From an uncultured Faecalibacterium sp. (GTDB lineage: Bacteria > Bacillota > Clostridia > Oscillospirales > Ruminococcaceae): a stretch of DNA of 54,139 bases. The translations under genes were made by a program, and so were the position numbers. Under the pieces are notes generated by a model. That model saw only the letters and a program-made list of their open reading frames with translations, ran no database searches and was not told the origin of the DNA. How positions within the stretch are numbered: position 1 is the first letter of the stretch; the number at the start of each line of letters is the position of its first letter. Shown here in pieces: positions 1 through 8,073 of the stretch. The stretch spans positions 1 through 54,139 of the forward strand of contig UQDV01000015.1 of assembly GCA_900539945.1 (NCBI GenBank), written 5' to 3'.

Positions 1-131
1 CTCCCGCTGCTGCCGCCGCCCTGCCCCAGACCGGTGCAAACTGGCTGGCAGTGGTGGGCAGCGCCCTGAGCGGTCTGTTCCTGCTGGCCGCGGGCTTTGT
101 GCTGGACCGCAAAGGCCGGCGCATGAACTGA
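1..131 (+). CDS. C-terminal end of an LPXTG cell-wall-anchored protein (partial)
   Basis: Only the last 42 codons are in the window. They encode a sortase sorting signal: an Ala-rich run, the motif LPQTG, about 20 hydrophobic residues (from GANWLAVVG to LLAAGFVL) and a basic tail (DRKGRRMN). This is the standard arrangement for covalent attachment to peptidoglycan by sortase after secretion. The stretch is almost identical at DNA level to the 3' end of the LPQTG gene near 35.8 kb (two mismatches from about position 11 to the stop), and similarity continues past the stop codon. What the rest of the protein does cannot be seen here. Confidence 0.85.
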   Translation, partial: PAAAAALPQTGANWLAVVGSALSGLFLLAAGFVLDRKGRRMN

Positions 132-192
132 TTAAAAGCCATCTTCTCCTGCTGTGCATTCCGCAAGCTGCACGGCAGGTTCCCCAAACAAA

Positions 193-223
193 GGGGGCTG
201 CTGCACAGCGTGCAGCAGCCCCT
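193..223. terminator. Bidirectional intrinsic terminator
   Basis: A near-perfect stem, GGGGCTGCTGCA paired with TGCAGCAGCCCC, is flanked by AAA on the left and CTTTCTTTT on the right. It lies between two convergent genes, so it can stop transcription from both sides. Confidence 0.85.
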
Positions 224-236
224 TTCTTTTATCGCT

Positions 237-1868
237 TTATTCCAGCTCGGTGTCGTCCGGGTGGGCGTCGGCTTCCAGCAGAGCCTTTTTGGTACTCAGC
301 AGGTTCTGCGGGCTCACCGAGAAGCTGCGCAGGCCCATCTGCAGATACTGCACCGTATTCACCGGATTGCCCACGGCAAGGCCGCAGATGGTCACCGGCA
401 CGCTGCCGGCCTTTGCCGCCTCCATGACCATGGCGATGAGCTTTTTCATGGCCGGGCTGGCGGGGCGGTAATACCGCTCCGCGCTGGCCAGCTCCCGGTC
501 GGCGGCGTGGGTGTACTGGGTCAGGTCGTTGGTGCCGATGACCAGAAAATCGCACCCGTGAGCCACGAATTCCTCCGCGGTCAGGCAGGCCGACGGCACG
601 CTGAGCATGACGCCGAAGGGGGTCTTTTCGTTGAAGGGCACGCCCCGCTCCCGCAGGCTCTGGCGGCAGTGCTCCACGATGTGCATGGCGGCGTCCCAGT
701 CCTCCACATCGGTCACCATGGGGAACATCACCCGCAGCGGGCCGCGGGCCGCGGCCCGCAGCAGGGCACAGATCTGGGTCTCGAACTGGCGGGGCTGGCG
801 CAGGCTGTTGCGGATGCCCCGCAGCCCCAGCTTGGAGGACTGCACCCCCTGATAGGCGTCCGCCATGGTGCGGTCGGCGCCAAAATCGAAGGTGCGCACG
901 GTCACAGGGCAGCCCTGTGCTGCGGCCAGACAGGAGGAATAGAAATAGAACTGTTCCTGCTCGTCCAGAATGCGGCCGGGCAGCATCATGTAGCTGCTGC
1001 GCAGCAGGCCCACGCCCCGGGCACCGGACTGCATGGCGGTGTCGATGTCCTCCGGGCCAAAGCAGTTGGCCAGCAGCTCAAAGGCTGCGCCGTCCCGGGT
1101 GTAGCCGGGCTGGCGGCCCAGCACCCGCATTTCTTCGTTTTCACGCTGCAGCTCACAGATGCGGGCCTCTGCCTGCTGGCGGGCCACAGCATCCGGGTCC
1201 AGGATGCATTCGCCCTTGGTGGCATCCAGAATGACCGTGCGGCCGTCGCAGTCGTCCAGGAACTCCGGCCCCACCTGCACGATGCCGGGGATGTTCATGG
1301 CCCGGGCAATGATGGCGGCATGGCTCTGGCCGCTGCCCTCGGTGGTGACGACGCCCAGGATCATGCCGGAGGGCACACTGAACAGGTCGGTGGGCATCAG
1401 GCGGTCGGCGGCCAGGATCACCGGGTGGTCCAGTGCCAGCCACATGCGGGGCCGGTTGCCCAGAATGTTGATCACCCGGCTGGTGGCGTCCAGAATGTCC
1501 ACGCTGCGCAGCTGCATGTAGGGGTTGTCCTTCATGTTGGCCAGCTGGTCGGCGTAACGCTGGCCCACCTTGTCCATGGCGGCCGCGGCGCTGATGCCTG
1601 CCTTGATGCAGAACCGCACCTCGTTCATCATGCCTTCATCGTCCAGCATCATGCTCTGGAACTGCAGGATGGCCTGCTCGGTGGAAGCAGCCCGCTCTGC
1701 CATGGAGTCCAGCTCGCTCTGGGCGGTGCGCACCGCATCTTCCAGCTGGCGCAGCTCCCGTTCCGGGTCAAAGGGCCCGGTGCTGAACGTTTCCACATGG
1801 CGTTCCAACCGGCTCACCTGCCCCAGCACAAGGCCCGGGGACGCAGAAACACCTTTACAGATCTTCAT
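237..1868 (-). CDS. Divergent phosphoenolpyruvate-protein phosphotransferase (PTS enzyme I-like)
   Basis: This 543-residue protein aligns over its whole length with PTS enzyme I, which autophosphorylates from PEP and passes the phosphate to HPr. The phospho-histidine motif is intact (GSGQSHAAIIAR, His183), as are IGTNDLTQY (Asp448) and the catalytic Cys (ICG, Cys495). Several PEP/Mg motifs are altered: the usual RTEF is RSSY (290-293), DIGGDK is DFGADR, the metal-binding Glu of M(V/I)E(I/T)P is Ser423, and CGE is CGL. It is slightly short (about 570 is usual). Its start overlaps the upstream lipase stop by 14 bp, so the two are translationally coupled. No HPr or sugar permease gene is nearby. 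It may be a regulatory or altered-substrate paralogue rather than the housekeeping ptsI; the fold call is firm, the activity is not. Confidence 0.85.
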   Translation of the reverse strand: MKICKGVSASPGLVLGQVSRLERHVETFSTGPFDPERELRQLEDAVRTAQSELDSMAERAASTEQAILQFQSMMLDDEGMMNEVRFCIKAGISAAAAMDKVGQRYADQLANMKDNPYMQLRSVDILDATSRVINILGNRPRMWLALDHPVILAADRLMPTDLFSVPSGMILGVVTTEGSGQSHAAIIARAMNIPGIVQVGPEFLDDCDGRTVILDATKGECILDPDAVARQQAEARICELQRENEEMRVLGRQPGYTRDGAAFELLANCFGPEDIDTAMQSGARGVGLLRSSYMMLPGRILDEQEQFYFYSSCLAAAQGCPVTVRTFDFGADRTMADAYQGVQSSKLGLRGIRNSLRQPRQFETQICALLRAAARGPLRVMFPMVTDVEDWDAAMHIVEHCRQSLRERGVPFNEKTPFGVMLSVPSACLTAEEFVAHGCDFLVIGTNDLTQYTHAADRELASAERYYRPASPAMKKLIAMVMEAAKAGSVPVTICGLAVGNPVNTVQYLQMGLRSFSVSPQNLLSTKKALLEADAHPDDTELE

Positions 1869-3036
1869 GTTCGGTCACCTCCGGCAGTTCCGGCGCGGTC
1901 AGGGCCTGCCAGACCAGCGCCTGCAAGAATGTATTGGGCAGCAGGGCTGCCAGCGCCGCCCGGCCCGCGTCCGCGCTGCCTGCAAACAGCGGGGCGAACC
2001 CGGCCATGCGCGCACGGTCGCATTTGTCCAGAAACGCCTGCCCCAGCGTCCGGGTGGTGTAGTACACCGTGGGGTCTACCCCTACGTCCTCGGCCACGGC
2101 TTCCAGCGGGGCAAGCTCGGCGTCCTTCATCCGGGCCAGCAGCAGGGCCGCGTCTGCGGTAAGGGTCACGGGGTATTTCTCCCGCACGGCCTTCTGCACC
2201 GCGTCGAACCGTGCCCGGAACGCGGCAGCATCGGCGCTGCTGTCCGGGCCGTTGTCCACGGCATAGGCGCAGCCCCGCACCCGGCCAAAGGCCCGCAGGG
2301 TGTCGTAATAACCCAGCTCCACATTGCGGCGGGCGGTATCGGGGTCAAAGTGCAGGATGTCGCCCAGCTCCCAGTAGCTGCGCACCATGGTGGTGGGCAG
2401 ACCGGTGAGGTTGGGGCGGGTGATGCCCACCCCCTCCAGGTCCACGCACACCAGCTCGTCAGCCCCCATCTTTTTTGCAAGGCCGGTGGGCATGTTGTCG
2501 CTGTAGCCGCCGTCCAGGAACTTGACCCCGTCGATGTCCCGCGCCCGCAGGGCAGGGAAGCAGGCCGCCGAGGCCATGAGGTAATCCTTCACGCGGCCCT
2601 GCGGGATCTCGTCCAGCGTCAGCTCCCGGGGCTTCAGGCCCCGCTGCTCCACCGTGACAAGGCCAAAGCGGATGTTGGCGCGGCGCAGCGCGTCCTCGTC
2701 CAGCACCCGTTCCACGATCTCTTCCAGCGGCGAGACGTCCATACCGCCGGCCTTCACCACGCTGCGCAGAAAACTGTGCAGGGCCGACAGGTCGGCGTTT
2801 TCTTCGGGCAGCTCCATCACATCCTTGCTGCGGATGGTCAGCCACATATCCCGCGCCACCTCGTACAGGTCCAGCACGAACATGGCACCGTTCAGGCTGC
2901 CCACACTGGTGCCGGTGATGATCTGCGGGTGCCAGTCCAGCTCCATCAGAGCCTTCCACACGCCCACCTGATAGCTGCCGCGTGCTCCGCCGCCGGCCAG
3001 CACCAGCGCTTTGCACGGAATGGTTTGGTTTTCCAT
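1855..3036 (-). CDS. Patatin-like phospholipase
   Basis: This 393-residue protein belongs to the patatin family of Ser-Asp dyad acyl hydrolases that cleave phospholipids or neutral lipids. The oxyanion motif GGGARG (residues 15-20), the nucleophile elbow GTSVG (Ser44) and the DGG motif (Asp175) are all present. The C-terminal half is helical and lacks a recognised second domain. There is no signal peptide, so it probably acts in the cytosol or at the inner face of the membrane. The start has a GGGAGG site in front. It is first in a two-gene unit with the enzyme-I-like gene, which it overlaps by 14 bp. Substrate is unknown. Confidence 0.93.
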   Translation of the reverse strand: MENQTIPCKALVLAGGGARGSYQVGVWKALMELDWHPQIITGTSVGSLNGAMFVLDLYEVARDMWLTIRSKDVMELPEENADLSALHSFLRSVVKAGGMDVSPLEEIVERVLDEDALRRANIRFGLVTVEQRGLKPRELTLDEIPQGRVKDYLMASAACFPALRARDIDGVKFLDGGYSDNMPTGLAKKMGADELVCVDLEGVGITRPNLTGLPTTMVRSYWELGDILHFDPDTARRNVELGYYDTLRAFGRVRGCAYAVDNGPDSSADAAAFRARFDAVQKAVREKYPVTLTADAALLLARMKDAELAPLEAVAEDVGVDPTVYYTTRTLGQAFLDKCDRARMAGFAPLFAGSADAGRAALAALLPNTFLQALVWQALTAPELPEVTEHEDL

Positions 3037-3067
3037 ACTGCCTGCCTCCCTGTCTGTCTTTGCTGAA

Positions 3068-3073
3068 ATTATA
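3068..3073 (-). promoter_or_regulatory. Extended -10 promoter for the patatin / enzyme I unit
   Basis: On the minus strand TGG precedes TATAAT about 30 bp before the patatin start. The -35 region is poor, as expected for an extended -10 promoter. It is back-to-back with the HAD promoter. Confidence 0.6.
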
Positions 3074-3139
3074 CCATATTTTCCGGAAAATTTCTCCCCG
3101 TTTTTTGCCCTTACACGGCTTTTATGCGGCTAAGATCCG

Positions 3140-3148
3140 TGGTATACT
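3140..3148 (+). promoter_or_regulatory. Extended -10 promoter for the HAD phosphatase
   Basis: TGG followed by TATACT lies about 35 bp before the start codon. No convincing -35 hexamer is visible at 16-18 bp. Confidence 0.5.
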
Positions 3149-3183
3149 GGGCAGGAATCATCTTGAAGGAGGAACTTTGCCCC

Positions 3184-3834
3184 ATGCGCTGCAAGCAATG
3201 GATCTTTGATATGGACGGCACCCTCACCGACAGCATGACCGTGGTGTGGCGGGGTGCCCCGCTGGCGCTGCTGCAGCGCTATGGCCGCACGCCCAAAGCA
3301 GACCTGAACGACGTGCTGCTGACCATGGGCATGGCCGACGGTGCCCGCTACCTCATCCGAGAATACGGCCTGCCCCTGACCGAGGCGGAATATTACGACG
3401 TGATGCGGGACGTGATCGCCCAGCTGTACGAAACGGTGGACCTGAAGCCCGGTGTGCGCACCCTGCTGGCAAAGCTGCAGGCCGAGGGGGCCCGGCTGTG
3501 CCTGTGCTCCAACACCTGGTCCGACCAGTGCCGCACCGTGCTCACCCGGCTGGGCATCGCAGACTATTTTTCCTTCATCGTGGAGGCGCAGGGCGTGCTG
3601 CACAAGAGCCGCCCGGAGGTGTTCTTCGAGTGCATGCACCGGCTGGGCGGGGCCGACCCCGCCGCCTGCGCCGTGTGCGAGGACGCCATTTACGCCGCTT
3701 CCACTGCCCACAAGGCCGGGTTCACCGTGCTGGGCGTGCAGGACGCCGCCAGTGCCGCCGATGCCCCTGCCATGGCGCAGGTGTGCGACCAGTTCCTGCC
3801 GGACTGGACCGCACTGGACTGGACAAAGATCTGA
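3184..3834 (+). CDS. HAD-superfamily hydrolase (phosphatase, subfamily IA)
   Basis: This is a 216-residue haloacid-dehalogenase-type phosphatase, probably acting on a small phosphorylated metabolite. Motif I is DMDGT (Asp9 and Asp11), motif II the Ser of CSNT, motif III the Lys of HKSRPEVF and motif IV CEDA. A helical cap lies between motifs I and II, as in phosphoglycolate phosphatases and beta-phosphoglucomutases. The start at 3184 was chosen because AAGGAGG lies 11 bp upstream; an earlier in-frame ATG at 3124 lies before the promoter. It is transcribed alone. The exact substrate cannot be read from sequence. Confidence 0.88.
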   Translation: MRCKQWIFDMDGTLTDSMTVVWRGAPLALLQRYGRTPKADLNDVLLTMGMADGARYLIREYGLPLTEAEYYDVMRDVIAQLYETVDLKPGVRTLLAKLQAEGARLCLCSNTWSDQCRTVLTRLGIADYFSFIVEAQGVLHKSRPEVFFECMHRLGGADPAACAVCEDAIYAASTAHKAGFTVLGVQDAASAADAPAMAQVCDQFLPDWTALDWTKI

Positions 3835-3853
3835 GAAATTTTTCCGCAAAAAA

Positions 3854-3888
3854 CACGCCGGTGTTCCCGCTGTGGGAGCACCGGCGTG
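3854..3888. terminator. Intrinsic terminator between convergent genes
   Basis: A stem of CACGCCGGTG paired with CACCGGCGTG has a T-run on the minus side (complement of AAAAAA at 3848-3853) and TGTTATTT on the plus side. It mainly serves the LytTR gene and probably also the HAD gene. Confidence 0.75.
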
Positions 3889-3891
3889 CTG

Positions 3892-4625
3892 TTATTTCAG
3901 GCTGTATTTCTGCTGCTGCACCCATTGCTGGAAGGCGTCCCGCACGGCACCCTCCCGCCCGCGGGGGATGGAGATGCGGGCCCCGCTGCGCATGCGCAGC
4001 TCCCCGGCAGAAAGCAGGTCCGCCTCGGCCAGATTGACCACATAGGAGCGGTGGGGCTGCAAAAAGCGCCCATCCGCCAGCAGAGGCTGTGCCACCGCAG
4101 AAAACGGCACCCGCAGCGACAGGGTGGGCACGTCCTCCCCGCTGGTGAGGTGGAAGTGCACGATGTGGTGGGTGCACTCCAGATATTCGATGCCCGCATA
4201 GGGCAGCGCCCGCAGGCCCTCGGCGGTGTTCACCGTGACGGACGGGCCGTATTCCGGCTCGGTGGCGCGGGCCAGCAGGGCCGAAAGCTCCCGCTGGCGC
4301 ACCGGCAGCAGCAGATATTGCAGCGCATCCACCTTGTAGGCGCTGTAAGCGTGGGCCGTGGTGCGGGCCACAAAGGCCAGCGGGGCCCGGCGGCCCCGGC
4401 GGCGCAGCTCCCCGGCAGCCGCACCGGCGTAGCCGAGCCGGAAAGCTCCAGCAGATACAGGTCGTACCGCACGCCCTCCCCGTCCTTCCGCAGCAGGGCG
4501 TCGGTGTCCGGCAGGTGTTCCACGATGCAGGCGTCCGCTCGCCGGGCAAAAAATTCCATGCACTGGCGTTCCAGCCCGCTGCGCAGGCCCGCGTCCGGGC
4601 TGCACACCGCAATGTGAAAGATCAC
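3892..4625 (-). pseudogene. LytTR-family response regulator, frameshifted
   Basis: Two minus-strand frames together make one AgrA/LytR-type regulator. The N-terminal part (from the GTG at 4625, with GAGGAGG just upstream) reads MIFHIAVCSPD... to DLYLLELSG and resembles a receiver domain, although the usual acidic pair is CSPD here. The rest, from YAGAAAGELRRRG onward, lies in another frame and carries the end of the receiver plus a complete LytTR DNA-binding domain (YLECTHHIVHFHLTSGE ... FLQPHRSYVVNL). The frames meet near 4420-4445, where loss of one base would explain the break. No slippery heptamer is obvious there. It is either a pseudogene or an assembly error; no histidine kinase gene is adjacent. 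Confidence 0.75.
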
Positions 4626-4651
4626 AGGATCCCTCCTCTTCAAACCCGCCC

Positions 4652-4680
4652 TTGCATTTTGCGCGGTGCGGGGGTATAGT
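4652..4680 (+). promoter_or_regulatory. Promoter for the glycosyltransferase
   Basis: TTGCAT, a 17-bp spacer and TATAGT, ending 29 bp before the start codon. Confidence 0.7.
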
Positions 4681-4709
4681 AATCAAAAAACAACAAAGGA
4701 GACGCCGCC

Positions 4710-5774
4710 ATGTCAAAGCCCCTTGTCAGCATCATTCTGCCCGTGTACAACGCCCAGAACCACATCGCCCGCTGTCTGGAGAGCATCTGCGCCCAGAGCT
4801 GGCAGAACATCGAGGTCATCGTGCTGAACGATGGCTCCAAGGATCAGAGCCTGCCCGTGTGCGAAGCGTTCCGCGCAAAGGACGAGCGCATCGTGCTGGT
4901 GGACAAGGCCAACTCCGGCGTGTCCGACACCCGCAACCTGGGCCTGAAGCTGGCCAGCGGCAAGTATGTGCAGTTCGTGGACAGCGACGACTATATCGAC
5001 CCGGACTTCACCGAGCATCTGGTCACCGCTGCCGAACAGAACAACGCCGACCTGGTCATCGCACCTTACAAGATGGTGATCCCCGCCGGGGCCACCAAGC
5101 CGGAACAGGTGCTGGACAAGCTCCAGGACGAGCTGGGGGTCATGACCGTGGCCCGGCCCCCGGAGGTACGGGAGTACGGCTTTCTGCCTGCCGGGGTCTA
5201 CACCCAGGACGAGTTTGCCCGGCATCTGATGGACAAGCCTGCCTCTTATTTTTACGGGGTGCTGTGGAACAAGCTGTACCGCCGGGACCTGCTGGTGGAC
5301 CACCAGATCCAGTTTACCAGCGAGGTGCGGTGGGCCGAGGACCTGGTGTTCAATATGCAGTACCTGGAGTACGCCAACGTGCTGGTGTCCATCCCGGAGG
5401 CAGGGTACTACTATGTCCAGAACCCCCAGAGTATCTGCCACACCCAGATCAACGCCGCCTCTCTGGTGCAGAACAAGATCCAGGTGTTCCACTACTACAC
5501 CGAGCTGTACACCCGGCTTGGCATCTACGAGCAGGTGCGTCCGCAGCTGTACAAATTCCTGGTGGATATCGCGGAGAGCACTTACCCTTCCGGCCCCTTC
5601 AAGGAGGTCATCGACGAGGCCAAGGCCTACTGGAAGGATGCCCGCGAGGACGTGCAGACCCGCACCGCCGAAGCGCGCGAGCGCTGGAACGGCATGCGGG
5701 AGGAGCTGCGGGAAACGGCGCAGGAACGCAGTGCCGAGTGGAAGGCCCGGCACGACAGCGACCCCAAAGAATAA
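4710..5774 (+). CDS. Family 2 glycosyltransferase
   Basis: This 354-residue GT-A glycosyltransferase transfers a sugar from a nucleotide-sugar donor, most likely onto a cell-surface polysaccharide or teichoic acid. The N-terminus has the family signature VSIILPVYNAQNHIARCLES, then LNDGSKD and the metal/nucleotide site FVDSDDY (about residues 90-96). WAEDLVFN is the likely acceptor-side acidic motif. The last 50 residues are highly charged (EARERWNGMREELRE) and may form a helix that binds the membrane or a partner. No transmembrane segment is seen. AAAGGAG lies upstream of the ATG. It is monocistronic, between its own promoter and terminator. Confidence 0.92.
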   Translation: MSKPLVSIILPVYNAQNHIARCLESICAQSWQNIEVIVLNDGSKDQSLPVCEAFRAKDERIVLVDKANSGVSDTRNLGLKLASGKYVQFVDSDDYIDPDFTEHLVTAAEQNNADLVIAPYKMVIPAGATKPEQVLDKLQDELGVMTVARPPEVREYGFLPAGVYTQDEFARHLMDKPASYFYGVLWNKLYRRDLLVDHQIQFTSEVRWAEDLVFNMQYLEYANVLVSIPEAGYYYVQNPQSICHTQINAASLVQNKIQVFHYYTELYTRLGIYEQVRPQLYKFLVDIAESTYPSGPFKEVIDEAKAYWKDAREDVQTRTAEARERWNGMREELRETAQERSAEWKARHDSDPKE

Positions 5775-5788
5775 GCAAAAACAACAAA

Positions 5789-5837
5789 CGGGAAGCCGCA
5801 GGAGCTTGCACGCTCCGGCACGGCTTCCCGCTTTTTT
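5789..5837. terminator. Intrinsic terminator
   Basis: CGGGAAGCCG pairs with CGGCTTCCCG around an inner GGAGC/GCTCC stem, followed by CTTTTTTA. It separates convergent genes. Confidence 0.85.
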
Positions 5838-5861
5838 ATGCGATGTTCAGCGGCCGGGTGC

Positions 5862-7661
5862 TCAGCAGCCGATGGCGGCGCACTTCTTGGCCAGCCACTC
5901 GCGCTCCTCGTCGTTCAGGCGGGGTGCCAGCTTCTCGAACACCTGACGGTGGTAGTTGTTCAGCCAGTCCAGCTCGTCCTTGGTCAGCACACCGGGCACG
6001 ATGGGAGAAGTGGCGATGGGCACGAACATGATCGGCTCAAAGCCCAGGAAGGTGCCGTACTGGTTGTCGGCCTTGTGCACGCACACCAGCTCGTTCTCGA
6101 TGCGGATGCCCACCAGATCGGTCTCGTACACGCCGGGCTCGTCGGTCACGATCATGCCCGGGCGCATCAGGGTGGTGTTGCGGCCGTTCAGGGCGTGGGG
6201 GCCTTCGTGGACGTTGCCCACAAAGCTGACGCTGTGGCCGGTGCCGCAGCGGTAGTTGATCAGGTGCTGCCACAGCGGTTCACGGGCGATGGTGTCGATC
6301 ATATGGCAGTCGCAGTAGTCCAGCCAGACCGCCTTGGCGATGTCGATGTGGCACTGCAGGGTCCAGGTGTAGAACTTGCGCTCGTCCTCGGTCAGCTCAC
6401 CCAGCGGGTAGGTGCGGGTGATGTCGGTGGTGCCGTCCATGTAAGTGGCACCGCTGTCCACCAGCAAAAAGCCCTTGCGCTGGAGCTTTGCGTGGTCCTC
6501 CGGGGTGGCGTGGTAGTGCATCATGGCTGCGTTGCCGCCGTAGGCTGCAATGGTGCCAAAGCTCTCCACGATGAACTTATCCGTGGTGCTGCGGTACTTG
6601 TGCAGGATCTCGTCCACGGTCAGCTCGGTCAGCTCTTCGCCGGCTTCCAGACGCTTTTCCAGCTCGATCTGGAACCGCACCATCGCCACAGCGTCGCGCA
6701 GGTGGGCTTCCTTGTCGTGGGTCAGCTCCACTTCGTTCTTCACGCCCTTCATGGGCAGCAGCGGGTCGGCCAGGTCCTTCACGGTGAGGGCGGCGTTGTT
6801 CTCCAGCACCTGATACACGGCATAGTTCACGGTGGCGCTCTCTGCCAGCACGGTCTGGGGCTCGGTCTCAGCGGCCATGAAGTCCAGCACACTGTCGTAC
6901 TCGGCCAGGGTCACACCGTTGGCTTCCAGTTCTGCCTTTGCCTCCGGGGTCACGCGGGCGGTGTTGATGAACAGCACGGCGCGGTCCGGGGTGACATAGC
7001 AGTAGGCCATGGCGTAGGGGGTGCACTCGATGTCCATGGCGCGCAGGTTCAGCAGCCAGGCAAGGTTGTCCAGCTTGCCCACCAGCTGGGCGGTGCAGCC
7101 CAACTCGGCCAGCTTTGCACGCAGCTGGCCCAGCTTTTCGGCGGGGGAGAAGCCTGCATATTCCTTGGGCAGGATCCAGGCCGGGGTAGCGGGCAGAGCC
7201 GGGCGGCCCTCGGTCCACAGCTCATCCTCCAGGAACAGGGTCTTGATGGCGGCGTTCTTGGTTTCCAGCGCCTTCTTCACGCTGTTCACCAGCGCGCAGC
7301 TGGCGGTCAGACCGCACAGGCCCAGCTTGCCGCCCTCAGGCACCACCTTGGCGCAGTATTCCTCCACGGTGGGCACGCCCGGCTCACCCATCTTCATCAG
7401 CTGGATCTCGGTGCCTGCGATCTCCTTCTCGGCCTGCACAAAGTAACGACCGTCGGCCCAGACAGCACTCTCGGTCATGGTGACCACAAAGTTGGAGTTT
7501 TCACCATGGAAGCCGGAGAAGTAGGTCAGGGAGGTGTAGTGGTCGGGCAGGTACTCGCTGGAGTGGGGGTCGCCCACCGGGATCAGGTACACGTCCACAC
7601 CGTTTGCCTGCATGGCGGCACGCAGAGCGGCCAGCCGTTCGGGAACTGTATTCATGCTCAT
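5862..7661 (-). CDS. Xaa-Pro aminopeptidase (aminopeptidase P, M24B)
   Basis: This 599-residue cytosolic metallopeptidase removes an N-terminal residue next to proline. It has the long, eukaryotic-like three-domain layout: two creatinase-like N-terminal domains and a C-terminal pita-bread domain. All five metal ligands are visible: the two Asp of VDSGATYMDGTTDITRTY, the His of GTGHSVSFVG, the Glu of TDEPGVYE and the Glu of IRIENEL. HEGP supplies the second conserved active-site His. The ATG at 7661 has AAAGAAGG 8 bp upstream. It has its own promoter and is transcribed alone. Peptide scavenging fits an amino-acid-fermenting anaerobe. Confidence 0.95.
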   Translation of the reverse strand: MSMNTVPERLAALRAAMQANGVDVYLIPVGDPHSSEYLPDHYTSLTYFSGFHGENSNFVVTMTESAVWADGRYFVQAEKEIAGTEIQLMKMGEPGVPTVEEYCAKVVPEGGKLGLCGLTASCALVNSVKKALETKNAAIKTLFLEDELWTEGRPALPATPAWILPKEYAGFSPAEKLGQLRAKLAELGCTAQLVGKLDNLAWLLNLRAMDIECTPYAMAYCYVTPDRAVLFINTARVTPEAKAELEANGVTLAEYDSVLDFMAAETEPQTVLAESATVNYAVYQVLENNAALTVKDLADPLLPMKGVKNEVELTHDKEAHLRDAVAMVRFQIELEKRLEAGEELTELTVDEILHKYRSTTDKFIVESFGTIAAYGGNAAMMHYHATPEDHAKLQRKGFLLVDSGATYMDGTTDITRTYPLGELTEDERKFYTWTLQCHIDIAKAVWLDYCDCHMIDTIAREPLWQHLINYRCGTGHSVSFVGNVHEGPHALNGRNTTLMRPGMIVTDEPGVYETDLVGIRIENELVCVHKADNQYGTFLGFEPIMFVPIATSPIVPGVLTKDELDWLNNYHRQVFEKLAPRLNDEEREWLAKKCAAIGC

Positions 7662-7724
7662 AGAAAAGCCTTCTTTCTCATATTTGCCGGAAGAACGTCC
7701 GGCGGCGGTGGTTTGCTACTGCAT

Positions 7725-7753
7725 ATTGTAGCATTCCGGCGCAAAGAATGCAA
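7725..7753 (-). promoter_or_regulatory. Promoter for aminopeptidase P
   Basis: Minus strand TTGCAT, 17-bp spacer, TACAAT, about 65 bp before the start codon. Confidence 0.7.
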
Positions 7754-8073
7754 TGCGGGAGTGTCGCCTGCATCCTGCGGGGGCTGACCGCCTGCCGGTC
7801 GTTGACCGTCCGTTGGCGGGGTCTTGCCGTCCGGGGGGCGTCCGTCCCTCTGCCGGAGCCTGCCCCTTGCCGAATCGCTGCCCGCCGGGGCCGCCGGTTC
7901 CCCTTATTTGTCGTCCAAAACGCGAAAACGCAACCAAATTGCAAAAAATGTTACAATTTTTTCTTGAAAAAGGCCGTTTTCCCATTGACAGGCTTGCTAT
8001 AATAGAGATGTAAGATTTTACGGGCCAGCGCTCTGCGGCTCTGTCTGCTAACAAAGAAAGAGGCATTCAAACT
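7754..8073 (+). promoter_or_regulatory. Upstream region of the COG0523 operon: TATAAT box and an AT-rich dyad
   Basis: No gene is recognised here. Bases 7760-7900 are unusually GC-rich with repeated GTCCG words. At 7936-7959 there is a dyad, AAATTGCA and TACAATTT (7 of 8 positions symmetrical, 8-bp gap), which could be an operator. A TATAAT at 7998-8003 is the likely -10. A TTGACA at 7985 is only 7 bp away from it, so it is not its -35 partner. The start codon follows an AAAGAAAGAGG site. Confidence 0.45.

Noticed and set aside
210..2162. Long plus-strand open frame opposite the enzyme-I-like and patatin genes
   Set aside because: It is the antisense shadow of GC-rich coding sequence: His/Gly/Val/Gln-rich, no ribosome site, no family resemblance.
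4410..4450. Programmed frameshift in the LytTR gene
   Set aside because: No slippery heptamer or downstream pseudoknot-like structure is evident; a simple one-base loss is more likely.
7985..8003. TTGACA and TATAAT read as one promoter before the COG0523 operon
   Set aside because: They are only 7 bp apart, which does not fit RNA polymerase spacing; only the TATAAT was kept as a likely -10.
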